Positions 11,721 to 20,977 of a stretch of DNA of 64,000 nucleotides are shown here, piece after piece. A program made the translations under genes and the position numbers. The notes under the pieces are model-generated. The model was not told where the DNA came from and made no database searches. It saw nothing but the letters and a program-made list of their open reading frames with translations. Position 1 is the first letter of the stretch. Each line of letters begins with the position of its first letter. Source of the DNA: Ligustrum vulgare (lineage: Eukaryota; Streptophyta; Magnoliopsida; Lamiales; Oleaceae); NCBI GenBank assembly GCA_963555705.1, contig OY743170.1, forward strand, positions 33,617,362 to 33,681,361, given 5' to 3'.

Positions 11721-11754
11721 CTATAAATGGAGCGCTCGTTGGGAGGCAACCCAA
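11721..11754 (+). promoter_or_regulatory. Conserved TATA-like box plus GGGAGGCAACCC hairpin
   Basis: CTATAAAT (11721-11728) precedes TTGGGAGGCAACCCAA (11739-11754), a perfect inverted repeat (TTGGG/CCCAA around AGGCAA-type loop) 44 bases after the integrase stop. The same block is at 26531-26564 (C) and 32223-32256 (B), although those elements have lost or replaced pol. Conservation across diverged relatives suggests an RNA or promoter signal; which one is inference. Confidence 0.6.
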
Positions 11755-12123
11755 TTTTTCTTCTCTTTTATTTATTATGCTTTATTTTTCCCTTATTTTA
11801 GCATTTTCATCATTTTCTCATTATTGCATTCACTACTTGTGCATTAGTTAGGTTCTAGGTGCATTAGTGCTCGTTAAAATTTTTTTGTGAAATTTTCATT
11901 CATCTCAATCATTCTTTGCATGATTAGGCATTTTAGGCACATTATAGAAGTTTTAAGAAATTTGAGTACACAGGATTTAGGTGTCATTCCCGAGCCCCCC
12001 TCACTAGTCGAATATGGTTAGAGGTCGAGAATCATGATCATTCACGTTTAAAAATCATTTTGGGGTCTATTGCAATTGTCAAAATAATTTGTTGATCATA
12101 TAAAAAAAAAAATCATAGGTTAA

Positions 12124-12240
12124 GTCGCGATCGCTGCCTAGCCATAGGCTTGATCGCGGCAAGGCGCATATTTTTAAAAAAATTTTTTACATCTGCCACG
12201 CAATCGCTAGTGGGTTCACCACGCGATCGGGTGGGTGAAT
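12124..12240. repeat. Internal CpG-palindrome cluster upstream of env-like gene
   Basis: TCGCGATCGC (12125-12134), TTGATCGCGG (about 12149-12158), GCAATCGCTAG and CACGCGATCGGG follow the same grammar as the LTR cluster of this element, including the phrases around them (CTGCCACGC..ATCGCTAG). It lies about 180-300 bases upstream of a splice donor and about 850-960 bases upstream of the env-like ATG. Confidence 0.65.
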
Positions 12241-12422
12241 TGGGCGCGAGAATTCATTTTTAAAAAAAAACCCGCCAGCTCCTCTTATTTCATATTCAAC
12301 ACTGCCTGGTGAACAAAGGCCTCAATCTTGCCACCATTTCACTCGACTCTCAGATCTTTGCATACCCACCTTCAAATTCATGCAACATCTAGCTCTAAAA
12401 CTCTCCTAATCGCTAATTCAAG

Positions 12423-13077
12423 GTAAGTAATCACAAGGAATTTGCAATTTTTCTTGTTTTGGCAGATTTTACCCTATATTTGAGAATTCGTGTTTGTGGT
12501 CGAATGGAGCATGGGTTAGGTTAGAATGTGGATTGTTTGTGTGTTGAAATGATGGGTCAAGATTTTGGGCAACTTCCATTTGCACATTGTTGTGATTTCT
12601 TCATGATATTTCTAGTGCCTCCAATGTGTTCGACAAAATGTCCCAACGAGAATTTTGTTGCAATTTGAGAAATCCACTCGAGTACTTATCATTGTTACAT
12701 GTTTCTCATTGAATTTATGCCATAATTTTGCTTTTTGGCTTATTGCAATGCTCACGATTGCATATTTCACATTCTAGCACCATTGCAAGGTCACTGCAGG
12801 CTAACGTCACCACTTCGCATTGCCATTTCACTATTCATCTGTTATCCGTTTGCTCTCAAATTTTAATATGTTACTCATGAAGTACTTTACTGTACCCGGG
12901 ACACTTTTTAAAAATTTTTATTTTTTCGACACGATAACCGAGGTTGAATAGCACTAGTCAGTCTTAATTTCTTTCACCTCTCTTTTGCACTTTTTCACAA
13001 GTTTGGGGGTTTGTGCCATTATTATTGTATTTTTCAACTCCAACATTGATTCTAATGAGGAATTTTGCTCTTTGTAG
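12423..13077 (+). other. Candidate 5' UTR intron of env-like gene
   Basis: A consensus donor AAG|GTAAGT (12423) is matched by an acceptor TTTGCTCTTTGTAG (13064-13077) eight bases before the env-like ATG. Elements C and B have donor-like AAAG|GTATGA at 27134 and 32845 at the equivalent place. Known for Athila: env-like proteins are thought to come from spliced RNA. Whether this donor is used with its own promoter or as part of a longer transcript is not decided by the sequence. Confidence 0.5.
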
Positions 13078-13085
13078 GCACAATA

Positions 13086-14435
13086 ATGCCTCCAAAAACC
13101 ACTACTTCACAGAAAGGAAAAGGAAAGGCTGGTCCCTCTAAGCGAAAAAGAGGAACCTCGACTGAGGATCCGGAGGCCGATCAAGGAGAAATAGGAAATA
13201 TTCAAAGGTTTCTGGGCAGCGAGGAATTGCACAAATATGAGGTCCTGCTCAAGGGGAAGAAAATCTGGAGTGAGAGAGCTATGATCACAGCCAATTTCTC
13301 GGATACCGAGTTGGCTCACCTGATTGAGAGAGAAGGTTGGCATAAATTGGAAGGCACGTCGCACAAGCCCTATCCATTACTAGTCAAAGAGTTCCTAGCC
13401 AATTTCAACCATGCTATTGAAACCGACAGTGCACCTCACAGATATAAGACATGGGTACGGGGTAAATGGATCTGTTTCTCGCCGGCCGTCATTGAGAAGG
13501 TTTTGGAGCTGACAAGAGAGGGGATTGAGCAGGTCCCGGTTGATTTGGATATTGATATGATTACAAGCTTCTTGTACGGTTGGCCAAATGTGGAATTAGA
13601 GAAGCCGGGGCGCTTTGAACACTGCGAGCTCATGGAGAGTATCAGGATTCTACATATCTTCATGTTCCACAACATTGATCCTACATCGCACAGGATGGAA
13701 TTCAATGAAGACAGGGCTCGAATGATTCATCATCTGGCCAGGAGACGCAAGTTGGACTTAGGGAGACATATCTTTGATTTTATTATCACACTTGCCTCCC
13801 AGTTGGACACAGGCCGCAAGATCATGTTTCCCTGCTTGATCAGTGCTATTTGCGTGGCAGAGGGGGTTGAGCTATTACCTCATGAAGAGCCTGCGCCTCT
13901 TGGAGCGATAATCAGTAGACGTACTCGAGAGAGTACGAGGTCTACGGTGCCTTGAGGACCACCAGCTCCTCCATTAGCCCCAGCGGACCCAGTTGTGCCA
14001 GTTGACCCTGCTGCACCAGCAGATCCAGCGGGAGCAGCCGCACCAGTACATATACCAGCTCCTTCCAGTGATGAGAGACTCCTACGGAAGATGCTATTGG
14101 AGTTAACTGACTTGACACACACAGTAAACATGAGGAGAGAAGCTGAAGCAGTACAGCACAGGCAGCTGGAAATTCAAGAACAATAACTTGGCCGTCTGGT
14201 TCACGCTAACATCGCTGGAGAGCAGCGCATCATGCGCCATACGATGACAGAATTCAGCGGTCAAATCGCACGGGTGTCAGCCAGACTCTTCTCCATTGAG
14301 AGCAGATTGGAGGGGATCAAAAGGAGAGCCGAGGGTATTGAAGAAAGATTGGAGAGGATAGAAGGAAGGTTGGATAAGGACGTCGCAGGACCATCTCAGC
14401 CACAGCAGCCGGACCTACCCCCAGGAAGTTCCTGA
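13086..14435 (+). pseudogene. Athila env-like / plant transposon protein ORF
   Basis: ATG 13086 opens the protein MPPKTTTSQKGKGK; one frame runs to 14435 with two stops (13953-13955 and 14184-14186). The N-terminus is basic (KGKAGPSKRKRG), followed by a globular part of about 220 residues (WSERAMI, KWICFSPAVIEKVL, SFLYGWPNV, AISRRT-type end) resembling the putative plant transposon protein domain found at the Athila env position. A Pro/Ala-rich linker (VDPAAPADPAG) leads to a coiled coil (IESRLEGIKRRAEGIEERLE). No convincing signal peptide or membrane segment is seen, so membrane function is not supported here. Role unknown. Confidence 0.75.
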
Positions 14436-15120
14436 TCTTTTTCTTTTTACTTTGCCTTCTATTTTTTATTCTTCTTTGTTTTAATTGATTCATTGAGGGC
14501 AATGTAATTTTCAAGTTTGGGGGTAGTTAGTTGATAACTTTGGGCTGTATTGATTTTTTTCGCATTGGCTTGTATTAATTGATACTCTGTAACTCTTCAA
14601 CCCCTATTAATCAATGCAACAACTTGGTCTTTTATTTGCTGTCTTTTCCTTTCAAAAAAAAAAAAAATTGAAAATTTGTGTTAACTTATTTATTGCCTAG
14701 GATATAGTGTGAATCAATTTGTGCTTAGGCTTGAAAATTGGACAACATGAAAGCATGAACTTATTTTGAACTAGTTATGTTTTGCTAGATTTCATATTCA
14801 TTGCGCACATAGCCAGTGTTGGATAATTGCTTGTGTAAGGGATTTTATTTAATACATGTGGGGCAAGTTTATGCAATTTGAACTTAGGAATGACTCGAAA
14901 ATCCCTGAACTTAGATCATTAGACATCCCATCCCTAAATTAGAACCATTCATGCTCAAAAGCAAGTTTGGGGGTAGAATGGTTGGAATTTGGGTGCATTG
15001 ATTGGTTGGAGGTCTGTGGTACTTGGTTTTACACTTTAGTCATTACGGTTTGGTCAACGGGTATAAACCATATCCATCATAAAAATAGAAAAATGCTGAA
15101 GGTCTTATTCCACTCTTCAA

Positions 15121-15670
15121 ATGCCTTTTTGACTCAAGTAAGTAAGTCCGAGGGGTCTTTCAAACCTGGTGCCCTAAAGCCAACTGGTTGGGAGTCACCG
15201 ACCTAAAACTCACTACATGGGTCAGTTAGAAAGCAAGTACAGAGAGTGGATTTACACATAAGACATTATAACATCTTTAACTTTTCTATTTAAGCCTTTA
15301 TGACTCGGGCAAGTACATCTGAGGGGTTCTTTGAACCTGGTACCCTAAAGCCAACTGGTTTGGGAGTTTCCGATCTGAAAGCCCGCTATGGGGGTCATAT
15401 AGAAAGTAAGTATGAAAAGTTCTGCACAAAGATGGTAAAAGACAGAGACAATTAAAAGAAAAATTCGTCCAATATATATATATATATATATATTACATCT
15501 GAGGGGTTCTTTGAACCTGGTACCCTAAAGCCAACTGGTTTGGGAGTTGCCGATCTGAAAGCCCGCTATAGGGGTCATATAGAAAGTAAGTATGAAAAGT
15601 TCTGCACAAAGATGGTAAAAGACAGAGACAATTAAAAGAAAAATTCGTCCAATATATATATATATATATA
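15121..15670 (+). repeat. Three tandem ~180-bp modules in A 3' noncoding region
   Basis: Copies start near 15130, 15310 and 15490. The last two (15315-15494, 15495-15670) are nearly identical, each ending in a (TA)n run. Shared landmarks: GAGGGGTTCTTTGAACCTGG, CCCTAAAGCCAACTGGTT, GGGTCATATAGAAAG. Related modules occur in pairs in C (about 28566-28860) and B (about 34255-34530), always between the env region and the PPT. Confidence 0.75.
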
Positions 15671-16186
15671 ATTGCATGGTATAAGCTTCGTTGACTGACC
15701 TGTGGTGGTTGAGGTTGTAGAATTGGGGTCTGCTTTCTTTTGATTAGTCATGCACGCATATATCTGATTCTTACTACCTCGTGTGGAAAAAGCAATGAAA
15801 AATGTTGAGAACCCACCTAGATAGAAACCCGGGATGTGAGAGAAAAGCAGAAAGTGGTGATCATCCATGAGCGCTGAAAGGAATTTCATTAGAATTCATA
15901 GATTGACAACATGGGATTAAAGCTTGATTATGTATAATGAGCCACACAGTGTTGAGTATATCTTTTGCATGAGTATGACGTTGGCTATTCACATGCACAC
16001 CTGAAACTCTGGCATGATATAACTAGAAATTATTTTGCATTGTTGTTCATAACCCTTACTTAAGGCATGAAGTAATTTGGACTATGGAGGCGTATGGTAA
16101 ACATGTTGACACAACAAAAATATTTTCTCTCTTATCTCTTTGATTTTGCAGTTTATTATCCATTGTTCGAGGACGAACAACAATTC

Positions 16187-16200
16187 TAGTTTGGGGGTAT
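16187..16200 (+). promoter_or_regulatory. Polypurine tract of element A, with internal look-alikes
   Basis: TAGTTTGGGGGTAT abuts the 3' LTR and would prime plus-strand synthesis. AAGTTTGGGGGT-type copies also occur at 12999-13010, 14513-14525 and 14963-14975, around and after the env-like ORF. Relaxed versions occur in B (33444, 33723, 35104) and C (27750, 28395). Confidence 0.7.
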
Positions 16201-16201
16201 T

Positions 16202-17761
16202 TGATAAGTGTATTTTATACACTTGGGGATACGTCAAAACGAGAATATATCATTGTGTTTTATGAATTTATTCTACCTAAGTTGTGTTTAATTGTTGTTA
16301 TTTCAGATTTTATTCAAAAATAGGAACAAGGAAGCAATTGCGGGAAATAAAGGCCGAAAGTAGAAAAATTGAAGAGGAATAGAAGTTCTGGGGTCAAATT
16401 GCTCAAATCAAAAGTTGAGGACACACTGCGCAAATAAAATCAGGGGACTAACTTGAAAGGCAAGGAAAATATGAAGAATCGCAGCAAAAAATCTTTATAC
16501 GCGATGGCCGCTCTTCTAAGTAGTGATCGCGACTTAGGCCAAATTTTCATGCAGAACCAAAAACGGGTCTGCCACGCGATCACTGGCATCCTTACCACGC
16601 GATCGCGTAGGCTTCCGATTGGGCCTAGTTTGGGCTTTTGTGTGCAATTTTGATAGATTTTACTCAGGAACTTAACCTAAGATATATATACAGCGCTATA
16701 GGCGACGAGAGAGGCACTTTTGCTGAGCTGAATACCAGAGGATGCCAGCGATCGCGTAGGCTTCCGATTGGGCCTAGTTTGGGCTTTTGTGTGCAATTTT
16801 GATAGATTTTACTCAGGAAGTTAACCTAAGATATATATACAGCGCTATAGGCGACGAGAGAGGCACTTTTGCTGAGCTGAATATCAGAGAATTCTTGTCG
16901 ATTCAACATCAACTTTGAGGGAGTTTCAAGCACAGAAAAGCAGTGGAAGTTAGGAGATTAACACAGGAATTCAATTCTTGGTGCAAGACTTCTTTTCTTG
17001 TCGTTAATTTCATAGATTCTATCATGTTTTATTCTGAATTTTATTGTTTTTGTTATTCATTCTTGATGTGTAACTAATCTTAACGTTGGGATGATCGATT
17101 TAGCCTAGTCAATAATTTCAATTCCACATTCCTTGTTTTAACGCTTCAATGCATGTGTTGATTTATTATTGCGTTTAATGCGTGAATGAACTGGCCACTC
17201 TTTCATGATTTCATGTGTTAATAACATAGATCTAGGTAATAAATCCGGTAATTGAATGAGAGATAGAGATATACTCTTGTGATTAGCGCGATCGTGTGTG
17301 AATTCTTGTGTGTAATGCATCTAGGTAAGAAATATTCAGACCTTCTGTAGAGATACAAGGTTGACTTATTTAGATAAGATTGATTTAAACTCGAGAGAGG
17401 AATCTCAATTTGAATTAGTGAATTCGATCGAACACATATTTAGAAAATAAAATCTGGAATTGGAATTGAGTTAATTGACTAGGTGAACTCGTGAATCCCA
17501 ACTACATTCAACCATATATAAAAACAGTAGCAATCTTGAAATCTCAATCTAGTGCAAAAGTTTAATCTTTTAGTTACCATTCATAATTTTAGTTTTAAAA
17601 CAATCAAAATTCATTTATTTGTTTAAATAAGGATAATAATTTACATATTTCGATAATTAGTAAGCAGTCTCTGAGGGACGACATTCCGGACTTCTAGATC
17701 CATGTTTACTACTTTTCACGACCCGTACACTTGCGGAGATATTTCGCATCGCGAGATATCA
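16202..17761 (+). repeat. Element A 3' LTR
   Basis: Aligns with 4768-6212 over its length with scattered substitutions, a small deletion near 17218, and a 149-bp tandem duplication. Starts TGATAAGTG and ends GATATCA. The exact end could lie a few bases later because the solo LTR D appears to end ...ATTAGTGA. Confidence 0.88.
16599..16897 (+). repeat. 149-bp tandem duplication of the LTR promoter region
   Basis: GCGATCGCG plus the following U3 tail and TATA box (16682-16690) repeats with a period of 149 bases (second GCGATCGCG at 16748, second TATA at 16831). The 5' LTR has one copy, so the duplication arose after insertion or was not passed on in the last cycle. Confidence 0.88.
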
Positions 17762-17898
17762 GTGAAAAATTATCTACTCTTCAATAATCAATGAATAAAC
17801 ACAATACAATGAGACAGTGGAATGTTGACTTGCTGAAAGTTCATGTACAGAAAATTTGTTATCAATGTAGAATGTAGATATATTGTTACATGTGGCAG

Positions 17899-17954
17899 GC
17901 CTTACAAATTCCCTAGAAGTCCGACATGAGCTTGTGCAATCTACATATTTGTGA
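17899..17954 (+). other. Candidate host exon right of element A, with stop
   Basis: Follows the acceptor ATGTGGCAG (17890-17898). With one base borrowed from the exon ending at 4733 it reads LTNSLEVRHELVQSTYL then TGA (17952-17954). Phase agreement with the left exon supports insertion of A into an intron close to a gene's 3' end. The product is not recognised. Confidence 0.35.
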
Positions 17955-18369
17955 TACTGGCTTGATTTTTATTTTCATGCATTATTCTACGAGGAATTCA
18001 TAAAAGTCGACAGACTATAGTTTTATGTTTTGAAAATTGATGCTGCTCATTTACTTGGTGCCTTGAGTGCAAACCACTAGAACTTGAGATTATTCATTGG
18101 CATATTCTGCTTCCCTACTTGGAGTAGGACTCTGATGTTGTCTATGTCGCTCTTTCCCTCTATGTGTATATGCCCTTAATGGTTATGAAGTTCGATTAAT
18201 TGATAAAGCTATGTATTTATCATTTTTTTCATGGGTTTGTGTACTCAAGTCTATCAATGCGAGCTCTTTGATTTAGAAAAAAAAAAACCGCTTTCTTTCT
18301 ATGACAAGTTTCTGATTCTTTTCACCTTTTTAACACAGTTGACATTATTTTTATCATAAAAACCTCCAG

Positions 18370-18511
18370 GTTCTGTTTTTCGAGAATGAACCAGAAGCAA
18401 AACTGTCACCTGCAATAGATGTCGTAATGACAGTATTCAAACATATAAGTAGGATAAGTGTTACTGATTTACCTGATTTACACGCCGTAATGGTTTGTTG
18501 TATAATATTAT
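18370..18511 (+). other. Candidate exon, KH-protein-like, cut by element B
   Basis: After the acceptor AACCTCCAG (18361-18369) an open frame reads FFENEPEAKLSPAIDVVMTV, then FKHISRIS, and continues open into the LTR of B. The pattern EPE..LSPA.D..M.VFKH recalls the link between KH domains in plant KH RNA-binding proteins; this is family resemblance from memory and weak. No clear donor is seen before the LTR. Confidence 0.3.
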
Positions 18512-19292
18512 TGATAAGTATATTTTATACACTTATTTACATGCTAAAAGTAGGATATATTGATGTTGTTTTAGAATAAAAGCTATGATTTAGTTGTTAT
18601 TGGTTTATATTTCAGAAATAATCTCAAATTCGAGAAAAGGAAGCAAATGAAGCAAATAAGGAGAAATTGAAAGATAAATGGATGCTAAAGTATACACACG
18701 GGAAGTGCATAAAGTCAATTGAGGCAAAGAAGAGCTAATTGGAAGAAACCAAAAGTTCAGGGACCAAATTGATCTAATCTTTGATGGAGGACTTGCATTA
18801 AAATAAAAGAATGAGGACCAACTTGTTAGAAATCAAAGATGGAATTTGCACAGGAATGGTATAACCATGCGATCATGCATGTTTATACTGCACGGTTGTG
18901 CGAGTGGTTACAAAAAATAATTGAATCAAAATCGCGTAACTGCGTGGTCGCAACATATTGTACTATGCGGTCGTGCACCTTTTCGACTGGGTCATAGATG
19001 GGATTTTCGCGTGAGTTTCAACAGGTTTTATTCCTTTTTCTCCTAGTTTTCATTCATACATATGTATACCAAGTGTTGGACACATTTTTGGGGTTCCCAA
19101 TCTATTCCAAATCATAAAATATCATACCAAAACGCTGTCAAACATCGAGGGGACCAATTGGCATATGATTCAACATTGAAGATTATTCTACAACATGATG
19201 AACCAGATGATGAAATTCAATTATTTATGTTGTGATTTATCTTTAATCATGTATCTAGGCTAAACATTTTTATGATAGAATTGTGATGAAGC

Positions 19293-20162
19293 TAAGCCTG
19301 GGCATAGTTCAATATAGTTTTGGTTCCCAAGGAATTGAACCAAGAATCGATGATTATTTTTGTATGAGAAGAACCTAACCGTTCGGTCCTGGTTTGTTTT
19401 CAATTTAGTTCTAGTTACTTGAACCAAATTTTCAAACTTAAGCGATGAAGCAATGATAGATTTCGGCTAGTAAGAGTCATATGACAATAAGGTCACAGAC
19501 CTTGATCAAGATGCGAATTCAACAATTATCCTTGTCTCTGAAATCAAAATATCCACTCACTTCCAAAGATTAATGTATCTCCTCGTTCATATGTATGTGC
19601 TCCTTAAAAATATTCTTCAATTTCTGCTCGTAGTTTTTCATCTACCCAGGGAATAGCCGCACAAGTCCTACAAATCCTTGAAAATAAGATAACAATTGAT
19701 TGTGAGATGGAGAGTGGAGATTTCTTGTTTGTAAATTATTGAAGGCTTGACGGTTGAAGGCTTGAAACTGAACAACAGAACTAGTGAAAGAAAATGATTT
19801 AGATCTAAGATTTTTTATTTAATCATATTTGTTCTGCTTGTAGTTATTGTAATGTTGAATGAGTCAATAGTTGTTGGGTAGTGTGTAATGATTAATGGGT
19901 TGGATAACATACATTATGATTCAAAATTGATATATTTTTTGTTAAATTTTTTTTGTAAATTTATATTTTTAAAAAATTTAAAAATCATGTTTGGTTCTTT
20001 CAATTCTAATTCTTGGTCCTGGTTCCGGTTCCGGTTCTCAACTTTGACCCAAAACCGAATGGTTCTTAAGTTTTAGAATCACAGTCGTTTAAAATTTTGA
20101 AAGAAATGAACCGAACAAAAATCGAAAGGAACCGCTGGTTCCGATTCTTTTGCCCAGCCCTA
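19293..20162. mobile_element. hAT-like non-autonomous insertion 1
   Basis: Exact 8-bp duplication GATGAAGC flanks it (19285-19292 and 20163-20170). Ends are TAAGCCTGGGCA and TGCCCAGCCCTA, inverted repeats matching at 10 of 12 positions. The other LTR of B lacks the insert and has one copy of the target. The 8-bp duplication and GGGCTGGGCA-type ends are hAT hallmarks. No transposase is encoded; both ends are rich in GGTTC/GAACC motifs that could fold back. Confidence 0.85.
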
Positions 20163-20756
20163 GATGAAGCTTTACTTTCCAGATATCATGTGTTGATTTA
20201 TGTTTAATTAATGCAATTTGTGGGTTTGAGCAATTATTCTCGAGTTTCATGTTTCTACAATTTTCTAGGTAATTATTGTATGAATGTTGTGATGATTTCT
20301 TAAGCTCTAAAGATTAGAAATTCATTAGACACATTTTAATTGCCATAAAGTCCGATAGGGAATATAAATATACCCCTATGCTTTATGTTATCTTTGCAAG
20401 TGTTCATAAAACATTAATGCTTTTCTATATGTTCATATTCGTCATAAAGATATAGTTGGATCACACATAGAAATATACTTTAATTCACCGTTCGAAAGAA
20501 TGTTTTAAACAAAGTAGGAACATTGATATTAAAAATCCCATAAATTGTTGTTAAACGTTTCAATCGTTATGTGAATGAAGTAAAGTGGATTCTCAATTCT
20601 AGCATGCTTCCTCATTATTTTATTAATTCAACATTGTTTATTTTCATTCACTAGTTAATTTAAAATTCAAACCAAATTGATTTTCTAATTCCGGTTAAGG
20701 AGTTTAATCTGAAATAATAAATTGTCTCAATCCTCGTGGGTACAATTCTTAGATTC

Positions 20757-20816
20757 ATGTCCACTATATTACTTTAATGATCCACTCATGTCCACTATAT
20801 TACTTTAATGATCCAT
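20757..20816 (+). repeat. 30-bp tandem duplication in B LTR
   Basis: CATGTCCACTATATTACTTT followed by AATGATCCA occurs twice head to tail near the end of the LTR. The C and D LTRs have a single related copy. Confidence 0.85.
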
Positions 20817-20841
20817 ACACTTGAGGTAAGCAATAAGTTTT

Positions 20842-20859
20842 TAGTGTCGTTGCCGTGGA
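20842..20859 (+). promoter_or_regulatory. Primer-binding site of B, degraded
   Basis: TAGTGTCGTTGCCGTGGA is the tRNA-Asp-type site with substitutions, at the same distance from the LTR as in A and C. Confidence 0.7.
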
Positions 20860-20977
20860 TTGTAGTTTAAATTACTTTCACTAATTCAGACTTTTTACAG
20901 TTTTATTTTTTATTTTATTAATTTTATTTTTATTTTTCAGCTAGTCCACTATTGTTTTGTTCTTCTCAACTTTGTTT

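Larger units (their letters stand above)
4768..17761 (+). mobile_element. Athila-like Ty3/Gypsy element A, full length, defective
   Basis: Two related LTRs (4768-6212, 16202-17761) bracket a tRNA-Asp-type primer site, gag, protease, RT, RNase H, integrase, a hairpin, an env-like ORF and a polypurine tract. The env-like ORF downstream of integrase and the tRNA-Asp primer site are hallmarks of the plant Athila lineage. Stops or frameshifts hit every coding block. The LTRs differ by scattered substitutions and by a 149-bp duplication in the 3' copy. No clean target-site duplication was found: ATTAC precedes it and GTGAA follows the chosen end, and the exact 3' end is ambiguous by a few bases. 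Confidence 0.9.
17762..18511 (+). other. Host-like DNA between elements A and B
   Basis: No retroelement signature apart from the bordering LTRs. It holds two candidate exons (17899-17954 and 18370-18511) described separately; 17955-18369 shows nothing recognisable besides an A run near 18279. Confidence 0.4.
18512..20832 (+). repeat. Element B 5' LTR
   Basis: Starts TGATAAGTATATTTT and ends ...TTGAGGTAAGCA. It carries an 870-bp hAT-like insertion (19293-20162) and a 30-bp tandem duplication near its end. CpG-rich palindrome-like motifs (ATGCGATCATGCAT, CACGGTTGTGCG, GCGTGGTCGCAAC, ATGCGGTCGTGC) lie at 18860-18985, upstream of a TATA-like CATACATATGTATACC at about 19055. Confidence 0.8.

Noticed and set aside
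13880..14131. Minus-strand Ala/Gly-rich ORF over the env-like gene
   Set aside because: Shadow of the Pro/Ala linker of the plus-strand frame.
13086..14435. True envelope glycoprotein
   Set aside because: No signal peptide, membrane span or glycoprotein pattern is visible; only position supports the env name.
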